From Paraphysoderma sedebokerense (Eukaryota; Blastocladiomycota; Physodermatomycetes; Physodermatales; Physodermataceae): 64,000 nt of DNA. Below, in pieces: positions 1 to 11,722 of this stretch; positions within the stretch are counted from its first letter, which is position 1, and every line of letters begins with the position of its first letter. The translations under genes and the position numbers were made by a program. The notes beneath the pieces were generated by a model. That model was not told the origin of the DNA, ran no database searches, and worked only from the letters and a program-made list of their open reading frames with translations. Location of the stretch: assembly GCA_025602915.1 (NCBI GenBank), contig JAHLJZ010000075.1, positions 49,153-113,152 of the forward strand, in the 5' to 3' direction.

Positions 1-110
1 TGGAAAAAATATTTTGAGTTGAAACCAATTTCAAAAACAAGGCAAACTGGAAAATGCGTCACGTGTATGTCACGAGTTCGAACCGATAGAAACAAATCGT
101 TACAACGTAC

Positions 111-452
111 ATGCAGTACAAACAGTTGTTTGAACACGTAATGGCGAGCGTCAGAATTCCGTTGTTGTCAACGGCAAACTGCCAGCATTGGAATTTTGAG
201 CTAGGTTCTGGCAAGTGGTCGGTCAGACTTCAAAGTTTGCCGTTCCGAGACGGGCTTTATAATACAGTTGAAACGCGCTTTGAGATTTACTGCCCGGTCG
301 ATTCAACATTGAAGTCAACAGTGAGCTCAAATATAGAACTCAATTCACTTATCCGTTTGCAGTCACAAACATTTGAACTCGTTGATTGGCATGGAGGATG
401 GAAGATCCATGAATTGCACTATCAAGGAGGCCGGTTTCAGCAATTTGTTTAA
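111..452 (+). CDS. Hypothetical protein or terminal exon
   Basis: An open frame of 113 codons begins with ATG and ends with TAA. I recognise no domain, signal peptide or membrane segment. Amino-acid composition is ordinary, with Trp, Cys and Gln spread evenly, so it may be a genuine exon of a gene that starts outside the window or of a lineage-specific gene. It lies about 90 bases beyond the 3' end of the tRNA-Arg on the other strand. No function is assigned, and it may equally be a chance frame. Confidence 0.25.
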   Translation: MQYKQLFEHVMASVRIPLLSTANCQHWNFELGSGKWSVRLQSLPFRDGLYNTVETRFEIYCPVDSTLKSTVSSNIELNSLIRLQSQTFELVDWHGGWKIHELHYQGGRFQQFV

Positions 453-542
453 AGAACTGTCCCTATACGATTGAGCGCAAATACTGTACAAACTTATTCG
501 ACATCCGTACATGGAAAAAAAATAATAGCTCGCGGAGGAATC

Positions 543-615
543 CGACCCCGGTGGGGTTCGAACCCACGACCCTTCGGTTCGGAACCGAAAGTGCTTTCCT
601 CTGCACCACGAGGCC
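543..615 (-). tRNA. tRNA-Arg (anticodon CCG)
   Basis: The minus strand folds into a full 73-nt cloverleaf. It has a 7-bp acceptor stem (GGCCTCG with CGGGGTC, including G-U pairs), a 4-bp D stem GTGC/GCAC, an anticodon stem TTCGG/CCGAA around loop TTCCGAA (anticodon CCG, reads CGG), a 5-nt variable loop, and a 5-bp T stem GTGGG/CCCAC around TTCGAAC. The discriminator base is G. There is no intron, and CCA is not encoded, as in eukaryotic nuclear tRNAs. Confidence 0.93.
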
Positions 616-1244
616 CAACATCGTTTGTGCCGTCATTAACAATATATAATGCTTTTACATGAGAAATAGTATTTGCCTCTTCACATTAAGATAAACCCTT
701 TCTGCTGTAAGTGAGACATTCCTTTTTTTGTTCGTTCTTGTCTTCATGAAGGACTTTGAGCATTTTCGACTCGATCGCCAGCAAAACGGCGAATTCACTA
801 ATTCCATCTAATTAATCTGTCGTTCGCCTTTAAACCTCCTGACACACGTCTCGTAACCAGGGCGGGCAACGTCCAAAATATCGCAGAACAATGATCTTCC
901 AGAAAATAGCAAATTCAGCGTTGACAGCCATTTTTCTGACAATTGTCTAGTGCTCAACAACAATCTTTATGGTAAAAAACAAGGGCGATAACTTGCAAGA
1001 GTCGACTGTGCTAGGTGTAACTGTGTCAATGTTGCGAAGTGGTAAACCTGTGATATATGTTTGAGGAGGATCAATTATTTCCGTATAGTTGTCATTTCAG
1101 ATGTAGACAATTTCGCCGGTGTTGTATATTACGTTCTAAATTAAATGATAAGTATGAAATTCAAGAAAAGCATGGTCAGTAAGTATATATTATCGGTTCA
1201 TCACTAATAGCAGATGCGTAAACTAAGTAGGTATAATGGTGATT

Positions 1245-1346
1245 ATACGAGATGTGAGTGAATTATATAATAAACTGGTCACGAGACGCGCAGGAGAATC
1301 GAACTGACGAATATGAGTGAAGGATGTATTCACTCACATCTCGTAT
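1245..1346. mobile_element. MITE-like inverted-repeat element, copy 1
   Basis: A 19-bp perfect inverted repeat (atacgagatgtgagtgaat at 1245-1263, its reverse complement at 1328-1346) bounds a 102-bp segment. The right-hand 51 bp (1296-1346) is identical to 4656-4706. The left parts also share the inner terminal repeat but diverge between. Too short to code for anything. Terminal inverted repeats plus dispersed copies fit a non-autonomous DNA element. No clear target-site duplication was found. Confidence 0.6.
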
Positions 1347-2436
1347 GAATTATTGAAGCGAACGAGTATCCGATCACACAATCGATACAATAATGAATAA
1401 AAATACAAAATAATACAAAAAAAATTAACATGAACTATTGCGCCGTTCAATCTAATGCTACAAATAATTCACATCTAGTATCGAGAACAGCTGGTCAAAT
1501 TGCTTCGACAACATTCCACTCGAAACATTTATATCCTGCCTGTAGCTTTCCGGTAACTTTAAATTTCAGAGGTTTGTAGTGCTCGTTTATAATTCTATGA
1601 ACGTTTATGTGTTTCCTTCAGCTGCAACTGTCCAAATCGTCTTCGGGGGTCTTCGATCAATCTGAAATCCTTTGAAAGAAATATACATTCCGCAGTACAA
1701 AATCGATCCGCGAACCGTCTTTCTTATCAAAACTTGAAATAGGACTTCGGACTTTCCATATTTACTTCAGAATGACTCATAAGGAATATTAAGACCTTCT
1801 AAGCGAATGCTCGAATGCGGAAAAAGAAGTTGATCCATTCTCTTATGCAGTGAAAAAGAAAATGAATGAAAACTACAGGCAGCATTGGTACAAATGTCTG
1901 TTCACTATGTGTCACATGCTTTTCAAGAGAGTGGATTGTGAAATGTGTTATTTAGAGCGAGAATTATTTCCCGCTTCTATCTTGAATTTCATGCTCTCCG
2001 CGGTCACCTTAAAAGAAGGAATTTTGGGGGCGCATTGCAAGGAAGCAGCCAAAGTCGTGTGAGGTCAGCTCATATGCTATCAGCTATGTATAGTCAGAAG
2101 TTGCTGCTTCAACTCGGCGACGCCTTTGCATGAAACTACCGCAATCTGTTTATTTCCTAGACTCACGGCTGCATTACATGACTTCCAGAAAAATTTAAAT
2201 GCAATTCCGTAATACACATTCAATACTTATGTAGAAGTCTCAGGTGTCGCTTGGCATAATGCCGATCTCTGTAATAACTCTTTACTGAGGTTTTTGCTCC
2301 TTTCATCAGAAGCAACTCCCTGCCTCCATCCTCCCGGCTGCACTAACGATATCAAAAATTATACATCGATGTCTCGTTCATAAAAAAAACTGCTCATAGC
2401 ACATTTATTCCTTCCTGCGCGTCTTTTGTATATATA

Positions 2437-2455
2437 ATTCACTCACATCCCGTAT
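2437..2455. repeat. Solo terminal repeat of the MITE-like element
   Basis: The sequence matches the 19-bp terminal repeat of the elements at 1245-1346 and 4609-4706 with one change (catcccg for catctcg). No partner repeat lies nearby, so this is a truncated or decayed copy. Confidence 0.5.
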
Positions 2456-2735
2456 AAAGACGGACATCGAAGCGGCTTGATCCCAAGATTTTCAACTTGT
2501 TAGGGTTTATAATTTGTTCATTTATTCATAACGAATGTTGATGAATGATAGTCCCAGTCTAGTGAAAAATTCAGTTTCTCATCTGAATGTCATTTTAATT
2601 GCACTTAGTTCGTTTAAGTTGATGAGTTCGTGTCTGCAAATATTCAGTAAAGGGAAGATTCGAATAACAATTTTTTTTTAATAAAATGCATTTTGCAGAG
2701 TTATCCCAGGGAGATCCGTGCTGTCTCCCAGGACT

Positions 2736-2865
2736 TTCAGTCAAGTGAATGTTAAAATGGCATTCCTCAACGGCGACTTAGAAGAAACTCCTAATTACCT
2801 AACAATCACACCGAACGTTATACGGATATTACCTGATACGTCTCGGAGAGGTCGTGAGGCATAAG
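2736..2865 (+). pseudogene. Ty1/copia reverse transcriptase fragment
   Basis: The plus strand reads VNVKMAFLNGDLEE, matching the conserved Ty1/copia reverse transcriptase block (QxDVKTAFLNGxLxE) that carries a catalytic aspartate upstream of the YxDD box. The frame is open for only about 40 codons and the flanking RT blocks, integrase and LTRs cannot be found. It is a small decayed relic. Confidence 0.6.
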
Positions 2866-4103
2866 TGATGTAATGCTTAAGCGGTTATTTTTTGTATTTG
2901 ATATTTGTAACATATGTTTTGTATCTCATTATTTTGTATGCAGTTTAGTAAGTCAGGTTTACTTCAATAAAAAATACAAAATTCGTCAATAAATATAAAC
3001 AAATAAGAATCATCAAGAACATTCAACAATAAAATAACCCTCAATCACCATGGTGAAAGAAAGTTGCCTTCGATTCAAAATCATAAATTCGTACCGAAGA
3101 CATTTTCTTTTGGCATACTTATACCATCTTCCATCAAATTTATGTGTACCAAGATATATTACCAAACTACAGTTTTCAAGTATGTCTACCAAATACATTA
3201 ATTACTCCTACAATCCTCCTGAAAATGATATATTTTACCTAAAAACTGTCAAACACCTCAATAGATTCTAGAGTCGAGATCTTTCTCTACTGCTCTCATT
3301 GATTCTTCACGACAGTGATGAGACGATAGCATGAAGAGTGAGGTAGAAAGGGATCATTTCAGCGATCAATATTATTCTATCTACTCATTACTGTCTAAAT
3401 TTATTTTAAAAAAGTGTATTGAGACATGCACCCAATCATTTCAGAATCCGAAACAGGTAATGCCAATTTTCCTGATATCACGTATTGATATTAACCCCAC
3501 ATCTTTCGCATCGAAAAATGTTCTACATGTTTTCTTTAGGACAATAAGACTTTTGTGCCCGTGATGGACCTTCATTTTCTGAGAGGACTTCAATGACATC
3601 CAAATCATGACTTTGTAAGAGGACACACGGCTCTTCTGATGTCAAAATTCACTTGAAGTCTGACAAGACTTGAATCAATCGTACTCGGCTGAGAATATGC
3701 TTAGAACTGCTTTGAAGGAAATTTAAAACTGAATATCGCTGAATATGAAAATGTAGCCTCGACTTTAGAATTTGATAGTTGGCGCACAGCCGCGGTAAAA
3801 AGTTTCACCAAGCTATATGGCAACTGAAATACCCTCACAATATCAGCAGAATTCATGTCAGGAATAGCGCAAGCAAGTTCAGACCTTATTAAGGATTTTT
3901 GGCGATTGGCGTGGCAAACTGATAAATAACAATATATTCAGAGTGATACAGCTCTACATATTCTTAAAGCGGTTTCGTCAAATGCCTTCAAATTTAAATT
4001 ATAAATCGCCATTCAGTTGTCCCAAAACAATTACACAGAAACATTCAACGATTTTGGGTCAATTGATCCGAGTCGATTTGATCCGCAAACAAGGATTAGG
4101 TCA
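2866..4103. other. Gene-free AT-rich stretch
   Basis: Only short chance frames occur. Decayed retroelement sequence is likely, given the RT relic on one side and the gag-like relic on the other, but nothing here can be assigned. Confidence 0.5.
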
Positions 4104-4313
4104 TTAACTTAAAGAACAATCATGATGATACCGTTTTTGGTCTTCTTCAAGTATAAGCTCGGATTTGGGAAGAGGAATTCTGGTCAGCAATCGGTTTTCT
4201 ACATTCATGGCATAATGGCCTAACGCTTTACAATAATGACACTTTTTTTCCTTTTTGCTTTTCAATTTCGGTTTACACGAACTATTGTTTCTGTGATGCC
4301 GTGCCAAAGTCAT
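4104..4313 (-). pseudogene. Degenerate copia-type gag fragment with damaged zinc knuckle
   Basis: The minus strand encodes KKCHYCKALGHYAMNV, a CCHC zinc knuckle of the copia gag type (CX2CX4HX4C) with its last Cys replaced by Val, preceded by the usual Lys-rich run. Only 69 codons are open. It is on the strand opposite to the RT relic near 2.75 kb, so the two are unlikely to be parts of one intact element. Confidence 0.45.
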
Positions 4314-4608
4314 CGTGGATCAATGTCGTGACACTATGTGATGTGTCCGCTAACACTTCAAAACACCGAATACAAGAATTTTGTATTCTTTCTTCAGAGC
4401 AATGTATGTAGCTTGTTGTTGAACTATATAAGGCAGTAAAATGCTTTAAATGATGCACAATTTGAGATTTTGTAGTCTTGTGTAACCTATGCTCTGAACT
4501 GTTTTAGTTTGGATAAGGTTAAATGTAATAATTTAACAGATAATCTCCGACTGTAAATGATAATGGTGATTACACGAGCCACGAAGTGGCGAAGTATACA
4601 TCTCGATT

Positions 4609-4706
4609 ATACGAGATGTGAGTGAATTTCCATTAATGAAATTTGATGAAATCTCGAATCGAACTGACGAATATGAGTGAAGGATGTATTCACTCACATC
4701 TCGTAT
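4609..4706. mobile_element. MITE-like inverted-repeat element, copy 2
   Basis: This is the second copy of the 19-bp terminal inverted repeat (4609-4627 and 4688-4706), enclosing 60 bp. Its right 51 bp is identical to that of copy 1. The shared sequence outside the left repeat is limited to the motif taatggtgatta, seen before both copies. Confidence 0.6.
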
Positions 4707-4726
4707 CTCGGTCACCTCATGAAGGT

Positions 4727-5042
4727 TATCACCAAGACATCCTGATTTCGAGATATCACGGCAATTTTTTGCGCGACCTCACGAGGATGACTTTCCTGAC
4801 TATGTTATAGAGATATCTCTCGCGATGTCACCAGGATATACTTTGACGGGGACTTCCTGGAGACTTCTTGCGCGATGTCCTGGGGACATATTTTGCCCTA
4901 GGATGTCACCAGGATATCCTGTTCTGAGACATCCCGACATATCTTCAGAAGATGTTCCAGGGGTTGTCGGAAAGAAGGATATTTGGGGGATCGTTTCCTT
5001 CCGGGGGATATGGGTTCATTTCCCAATAGGCGATATATCGTA
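4727..5042. repeat. Degenerate tandem repeat built on gatgtcaccaggatat
   Basis: Variants of gatgtcaccaggatat, cgcgatgtc and ggacatcc recur every 40-60 bases in direct and partly inverted orientation, for example near 4827, 4874, 4903 and 4945. A 72-codon frame across it (4825-5043) is a by-product of the repeat and is not called as a gene. Confidence 0.5.
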
Positions 5043-6252
5043 GAGTGAAGTTACTCGTTTCGGATAGAATAGGTTGTATTTTTCAATACGTAATGATTAA
5101 TAAAATCATAGTCATAAAAGTTTGTAAGTTATTTTCGTAGATTCTCCCTTTATCCCTCCTTTTCCCTCCCAATTAATACCAAATTTCCTACAAAATAATG
5201 AATTACTAAACACATGTCACGAATAAATACCACATTCGAGATACATAACACATGCTAACAACATCAAACATAACAATAGAATATAAATTTAGTAATCTTG
5301 TGTGGCCTGTACTACTTTAGTTTTCCATCAGTTCAAAGTGATATGCTAGTCACGTCAACAAATCTCTAGCACATTAAGTAACTTTTGAGAAGGAGTCCCA
5401 AATTCCCAATGCATAAATGACACAGAAATGATATATGATAATTCAGCATTAAAGGAAGAGTTTCAGTGTATACTTCTCGACATAGGGCTAATAAGCCCAG
5501 TTGAAAAAGGTGCTTGGAACTATTGGAAAAAGGTTCCGTCGAACAATGTCACATCCGTTTGAGAGAACACGTCTATTGGTTACACCAATAAGGAATAAAG
5601 CTATGTCGAGTTTGAACTGAATAGACAGAAGATTCGGAGGTTTGGCGAGTTAAGCGGTGTTGAGCCCTCTGCTTGTCCTTGGGCATATCCAAAAGAAAGC
5701 CCGTTGTATTTTGCCTAAGAAGGTTTCTTGAAAACCCATGAAACTAACTTTGGTTCTTATCTGTTCACGCCAAAGGGCTTCGTTTGTAACACAAATGTGA
5801 CGTCATAGTTGGGTTAAACCTATATGAACCTTGGGTGCTTCAACCCATCAAAGCGCTTTACTCCGCAAAGTTCACAATGTTTTTGTGGGCTCTGAACAAC
5901 TTCATGAACTTATTACAGTGAATAATTAGATTTAACCTTTCTTAGTCATTGATATAGCTTGCCAGATGAGATACCTGATCTCACTGGTGACGATGAAAGA
6001 TTCAGGGTTCTCGAAACTTAAATTTAGAAAACGCGCAAAATATCACTTTCACTTGGTTAATTCTGAAACGCCAGCTGTCAGATATTCTGCAATGTGTCGC
6101 TGATGCGTTACAATTGAAATTTTGAATGTCCGTGCATTGCCCTACGTTAGCATAAACCACCATGAACCAGAACCGAAGATGAAGAAAAAAAAAAGAAAAA
6201 AAAAGGAAGTAAGTTAAAACCCCGGAAAATTGGTATGTTAATGAGTAACAAT
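5043..6252. other. Gene-free stretch
   Basis: I see no supported gene. Short open patches occur but none has a recognisable motif. Decayed mobile DNA is possible. Confidence 0.5.
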
Positions 6253-6253
6253 A

Positions 6254-6343
6254 GCATAAGCGGGGAGATCAACCCCTGGTCGGCGGCCACTTGGTTTCCG
6301 TTGTCCATGGAAGGCAAGCGTTCTACCGTCATACTACTTATAT
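6254..6343 (-). pseudogene. Degenerate tRNA-Gly(UCC)-like sequence
   Basis: On the minus strand a D-arm-like segment (TAGTATGACGGTAGAACG) is followed by CTTGCCTTCCA, as in tRNA-Gly with anticodon UCC, then about 12 extra bases where a tRNA intron would sit. A 4-bp stem GGGG/CCCC follows, with loop TTGATCT. The 3' CTTATGC pairs with 5' ATATAAG at only 5-6 positions. The T loop lacks the invariant TTC, so this looks like a decayed or divergent tRNA rather than a functional gene. Confidence 0.35.
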
Positions 6344-6662
6344 CCGTCGGCGTGGCAGAGATAAATAGTTTTTCACTATAAATTTTGGCTCACACATCAG
6401 ATGGTTCAACATATAAATTTCAGTCGATGCATTACTTGCTTTTGCTTCGGGGAATTACAAACGAAAGATACAATTCAACATATGAGTATGTCAACGATAA
6501 ATGTAAGAATTTATTATTGGGGCGGATAAACTAAAACGACTTCAATGAATCGTGAACTACTAAAACTAGTTGATGTGAACAATAAAGGGTGCTCGATTAT
6601 TTAAGGTCAAACGGCCAGAACCACAATTGATACAAAGTTACCATCTATATGCTGAAACGTAG

Positions 6663-8156
6663 CTAAATTTTTTTATGTGAGGGAATAGGACGTGGCTTCT
6701 CCGGAGTATCGATATGGACTACATGTTTAACCAGAGTAAGGTCCTTGCTGGTCATTCTAGAATTGTACTGTACACTTGGATCATGTAAACCGAACAGCAT
6801 ATTCATTGGGAATCCAACATCGAAAGGTACAGAGCGCTCGATAGAATCGATTTCTTCGTCTGACAGTTCCAATGTGAGCGCCTCGATATTCCCTTTAAGA
6901 TGTTCAATTTTACGTCCGCCGATAATTGGAAAGACATAAGGCCCTTTGTGCATAACATATGCAAGAGCCTGAGAATAGGCTGCTTAATGGACGATTGAAA
7001 GAAGCAGAGAAAAAAAACGGAGGTATCAAACACCACGCTTGTGACGATAGTTCCTTTCTTTTTGGCAATCTCTTCTAATTTTTCAGTGACTTTGATGTCT
7101 TTTGCCGACGGTAGGAACATCTTTCTTCCTTCTTGACCCTCACGTTCTCGCTGCTCTTTAGTTTTAAACTTCCGGCCTCCGAGAGCACCCCATGGCGCCA
7201 ACGCCATGCCTTCAGCTCCACACATGGGAAGTATATCCCTTTCGAAATCCCGAGTTGCTGCATTCCACAAACCTTGGTAAACGCTGAACTGTGTCAAGCC
7301 ATGGGCGCGAGCGTATTCATTCGCCTTTGAGACAATCCAAGCTGGGGTGTCGCTGATTCCAAGGTATAGAACTTTTCCAGCTCTAACCAAATGATTCAAG
7401 GACTGCATGAGTTCAGGGATTGACGTAGTGAAGTCCCACCAATGACATACAGCTTAAAGACAATAACGGATGTAAGCCTTCGTGTTACAAGTAATAAACT
7501 CAATGCTGTACAGCCAAACTTACCAAATCGATGTATGAAGTTTGTAATTTTTTCAACGACGCCTCAACTGACAGGCGTAAACTCTTTGCGTGATTACCTT
7601 GAAAATTGGACATTATTTTTTCCCCACCCTTTCCAGATGGATAGCCAGTAGTATATTTGGTGGCAAGGACAATTTGGTCCCGGTTCTTGCGCGATGCCAT
7701 CCATTCTCCTATCCATTGCTCCGACTCTTCACTTTGGTAGTTGTTTGCCCTAGAAAGGAACGAAACTGTCAGGCGATTCTTTGAGTTGGCGAAGAGGTCT
7801 ATTTCGTCTAAAAAACTCACGTATCGATAAAGTTTCCCCCGCTTTCAAAGAAATAATCGAGAATCTTGAAAGTTGTTTCCTTGCTGCATTCTGATAACAC
7901 ATTTTGGTTAGTTACCATGGAGCTTCCTGAGCTCCTGGACAAAATCATTATTCATTACCTCCCATGAACCCTTTCCTGTAATAACAGAATTTTAGCTCTC
8001 TTGTTTTGGAGTTTGAGTTGACTAAAATTCATACCAGGCATCCCCAAAATTCATTGCGCCGAGACAAAGAGGAGATACCCGAACTCCGGCGGAAGGAGAA
8101 AGGATACGGTGGTACCCAAGAGGGGTTTTCGGTTGCGGCGCGGGTTGAAAAGCCAT
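6663..8156 (-). pseudogene. Aldo-keto reductase (aryl-alcohol dehydrogenase type), copy 1, one-base frame break
   Basis: This is an AAD-like NADPH-dependent aldo-keto reductase, a family that reduces aryl aldehydes and ketones in the cytosol. Exons: 8035-8156, 7959-7975 (17 nt), 7821-7890, 7524-7749, then ~7440 to about 7035, then to 6663. Family blocks appear in order: LGYHRILSP near the N terminus, NFIDTANNY with the catalytic Asp and Tyr, [47 protein letters not shown] and the C-terminal [11 protein letters not shown]-like tail. At the start of the fifth exon the reading frame is lost: the tandem copy has ctgtacgtacattgg, here ctgtatgtcattgg, one base shorter (near 7439-7452). No alternative splice site restores YVHWWDF. 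The last intron would also use an unusual GTGTTT donor. It is either a recent pseudogene or an assembly indel. Confidence 0.75.
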
Positions 8157-8854
8157 CGTTTCGTTTTCTATTTATAGTAGAATTTTTAGCGTAAAAGCAC
8201 AGCGTACAAAGCAGGGAATCACAGATTATTTAAAGGTGTGGAAGATTAGGTAAGGATGCCGAGAAGACGGATATTTGAATATACACAACGGATAACCTGA
8301 ATGGCGTCGACGGGCGGAAGATCCTCAAAGAATCACATTTTAATGAGCATTTCCGGTACGTGAAAGGAGTCCAGCAAGTAAGTCATGCGATCCGTGCTAT
8401 CTTTTCACCTTAGAGCTATGATTTAACTCATAGATTTTAAGTTACCAATCAATTATTGACAGAAGAACACTTCCTTGTGTATGCTCAGTTCATACTTCAT
8501 GATCCAACAATTGACATTCCGAGATTCCATTGCTGATTTGAAGTTCCATCCTAAAAGCCAATGTAAAAACCGATAGGATCAGAAAATAAGTACAAAGTAT
8601 GCGTTGAATGTATATAGATTGTTTCCTTATTGTGCACCAGACTTTTAGAATTTATCAGTGAAAAATAATCCAGGAATTCCTTGAAAGTGTTAACATTTTA
8701 TTCTGACTTCGCTAGATGACCAATATATGTGATTATATTTAATGACTCTTTTCTGTATCTGTTCTTGGAACAACACTTTGGAATCTGAAGAATATATAAA
8801 CTATAAAGCAAACGGAGACGGGAAATCCTGTATAACCCAACGATAAAGCTAAAG
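8157..8854. other. Intergenic, between tandem aldo-keto reductases
   Basis: This holds the promoter side of copy 1 and the 3' flank of copy 2. I see no further gene or motif. Confidence 0.6.
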
Positions 8855-10347
8855 CTAAGTGTCTTTATGCGGACGAATAGCATGCAATTTCTCCGGAGTC
8901 TCGAGATGTACCGCATTTTTGACAAGAGGAATATCTTTACTTGTCATTCGAGAATGTATCTAGCAGTTGGAAACTGCGTACCGAACAATAGATTCATAGG
9001 GAAACCCACGTCGAATGGAACGGCGCTCTCAATGTAATCGATATCTTCATCAGATAGCTCTAATTTTAAAGCTTCTATGTTTCCTTTGAGGTGCTCGAGT
9101 TTGCGCCCACCGATGAGTGGAAAGACGTACGGAGATTTGTGCATGACATATGCGAGAGCCTGAAAATAGATAGCCTAATGAATGGTTGAAACAAAAAAAG
9201 ATGACGAAAATAGAGCAATACAAACCACACTCGTAACGGCAGTTCCTTTTCTTCTAGCAATTTCCTCTAATTTTTCAGTTATCATGATCTCTTCTTTTGA
9301 TGGAGGGAACATTTTTCTTCCTTCTTCACCTTCACGTTCTCGCTGCTCTTTTGTTTTAAACTTCCCGCCTCCGAGAGCTCCCCACGGCGCCAACGCCATA
9401 CCTTCTGCTTCACACATGGGAAGTATGTCCCTTTCGAAATCCCGAATTGCTGCATTCCACAATCCTTGGTAAACGCTGAATTGGGTCATACCATGGGCGC
9501 GAGCGTATTCATTCGCTTTTGAGACAATCCAAGCTGGGGTGTCGCTGATTCCAAGGTATAGAACTTTTCCAGCTGTAACCAACTGGTTGAGGGACTGCAT
9601 TACTTCCGGGATTGAAGTGGTAAAATCCCACCAATGTACGTACAGCTAATAGTAAAATGCTTGTCAGCATCGCTGGGTCTCGAATGCTCAGACGTCTGTT
9701 TTACGTACCAGGTCGATGTATGAAGTTTGCAATTTTTTCAAAGCATCAACTGACAGACGCAGACTTTTCGCGTGGTTGCCTTGGAAATTTGACATAATTT
9801 TTTCTCCATCTTTTCTAGAGGGATAGCAGGTCGTATACTTAGTCGCTAAAACAATTTCATCCCTTATTTTGCGTAACTTCATCCACTCTCCCAACCATTC
9901 TTCGGATTCTTCAGCTTGGTAATTGTTAGCACTATTTAAACACCAAAATCGTCAGCCTCTGTACAACATCAGGAGATTCATTTTGGTAAGGCCACTCACG
10001 TATCAATGAAGTTACCGCCGCTTTCATAGAAATAGTCCAGAATTTCGAACGCTGTTTCTTTTTTACATTCTGTGAACACAATTACTGTTAGCTCAATATG
10101 TAACATGGTCAATTTTCCAATATCCACACTGAATGCTTACCACCCATGAAACCTTTCCTGTAAAGACATCGTCAGATGATAATCAAGATGTACGTCAACA
10201 ATAACACGGAAGCAAACTATACCAAGCTTCTCCAAAATTCATTGCACCGAGACAAAGAGGTGAAACGCGAAGTCCCGCGGTAGGAGAAAGAATACGATGG
10301 TATCCAAGTGGGGTCGTGGGTTTTGGTGCAGTTGGGGCGAAAGACAT
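8855..10347 (-). CDS. Aldo-keto reductase (aryl-alcohol dehydrogenase type), copy 2, 3' frame break
   Basis: This is the tandem paralogue of the neighbouring reductase, with the same six-exon structure. Exon 1 is 10223-10347, a 17-nt exon codes KGFMG, and the third, fourth and fifth exons carry [40 protein letters not shown] and APWGALGG. The catalytic Asp/Tyr/Lys/His set is present. One intron uses a GTTTGT donor. The frame as read stops at 8944, just after MNLLFG. One base appears missing near 8955: tacattctcgaatg here, tacaattctagaatg in copy 1. If it is restored, the frame runs on about 30 codons to a stop at 8855-8857, giving a tail like that of copy 1. The start ATG at 10347 matches copy 1. 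Function as an NADPH reductase is inferred from family. Confidence 0.8.
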
Positions 10348-11722
10348 GGTTCTGTATGAGTAAATTCAGCAATGTTTTACTTCAACAATAGTTCAGAGTC
10401 GATGATATGTGATAGCTTTATATGGTTCGTCTAGGTACAGGCGGCCCAGGTTCACGGATGAATAAGCTCCAACCCTCAATCAAGCACACGAGAGCAAAAT
10501 CACAAATGAATGGAGTTTTTCCGGTCATTGTGTGGGTGGGTATGAGCATCTGTTACAATCATAGTTGGAAATGTTAAATATCCGAAGTCTAAACAATCTC
10601 AATGTAATTGTTTCAGTCTTTGTTTGAGTCGTTTAGAATCATTCGGTGGACGGAAAATGCAGAATCCGTGAATCCCTAACTTGGTTGTGCACGTTGGTTC
10701 CTGATCTCCAATAACTTTAACAATCTGTATAGCTGCGACTTCGAACCTTCCAAGCACCCATCATATTGTCATCTTAACGCAGGACTGTTCATCCCTCCTT
10801 TGTTATCTATTAACTTTTCTAGCGTGTTCATCACTAATTGGAAAATATCAATTATCCGATTCTCTTAGGACTTACATGAATAGAACTAGACATTTTAATG
10901 TCTATCTATATGTAAACGTTGAGATGAAGATGCCTTATACACGTTCTATGAAGATTTTAACAAATGATAATCACTAACAGAAGAAAAACTAAGCAAACTC
11001 TAGAAGTGAATATATTCTTTGGAATGGCGAGAATTATGAGCCGGAATTCAAAGGAGAGTTGGGGGTGTATTTGGCAATTGTTATTGCCAGTGTATTTTTT
11101 TTGGCACCACCGAAATAAATTGTTTGCGAACAATCCCTAAGCTATTCGCCTTTCTCCAGAGGTTGTTAATAGTGAAATCATTTTGCTCAAAATAATTCCA
11201 GCATCGGTTCAAGCGGCCATTTAATTTGGAATATGAGATGAACAATGAAGCTCAAGCTGTCAGAGGTTACTAACAAATTGCCGTTCCGGCATTCGGAGAT
11301 GTACCTGTGGAGTGTGGATTGAAATAAGTTTAAACATGGCGGGAGGACTTGACCAGAAACCAAATTGCAGTTGTTGTATGTATCTCTGTAAAAATACTGG
11401 CTCAAATTTTAGTAATTGAAATGACCCGAGATATGGATTATTAATGTTAAATTATTGTTGTGTTTTTTCAATTTTGCATTTAATTATTGGTACTTTGTTT
11501 AATATTCAAACTGCCACCAATCAGCCACTGCTTGTGACACCTTTAATTCATCGTGGAGAAAGGTGCGGCAAGTGGTCATTACCTATGATGGAACCACTCT
11601 TCTATTTAATCCAAATCAAATCTGTAGATATAAATTCATCTTCCGTTGATTCCTCAAAATATCTTTCAGCAAATCTTCCCTTGTTCTTTTTATTCATCTC
11701 TACGATTCCTCTCTCCGCCATA
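10348..11722. other. Intergenic region upstream of the FKBP pair
   Basis: AT-rich DNA without a supported gene. Frames at 11187-11405 (minus) and upstream of 11723 (plus) show no domain or codon pattern. Confidence 0.55.

Larger units (their letters stand above)
616..2735. other. Gene-free AT-rich stretch
   Basis: No frame here looks like a protein and no RNA fold stands out. The stretch holds one short inverted-repeat element (1245-1346) and a lone half-copy of its terminal repeat (2437-2455), listed separately. Confidence 0.6.

Noticed and set aside
1850-2133. Overlapping 60-70 codon frames
   Set aside because: No domain, no splice partners, in a stretch of mobile-element debris.
3441-3626. 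Possible retroelement protease/integrase fragment on the minus strand
   Set aside because: No D-[ST]-G or HHCC motif could be read; similarity too weak to call.
4825-5043. 72-codon plus-strand frame
   Set aside because: Follows the degenerate gatgtcaccaggatat repeat; translated product is only the repeat.
9182-9472. Plus-strand frame opposite the aldo-keto reductase 2
   Set aside because: Shadow of the reductase exon coding [11 protein letters not shown] on the minus strand.
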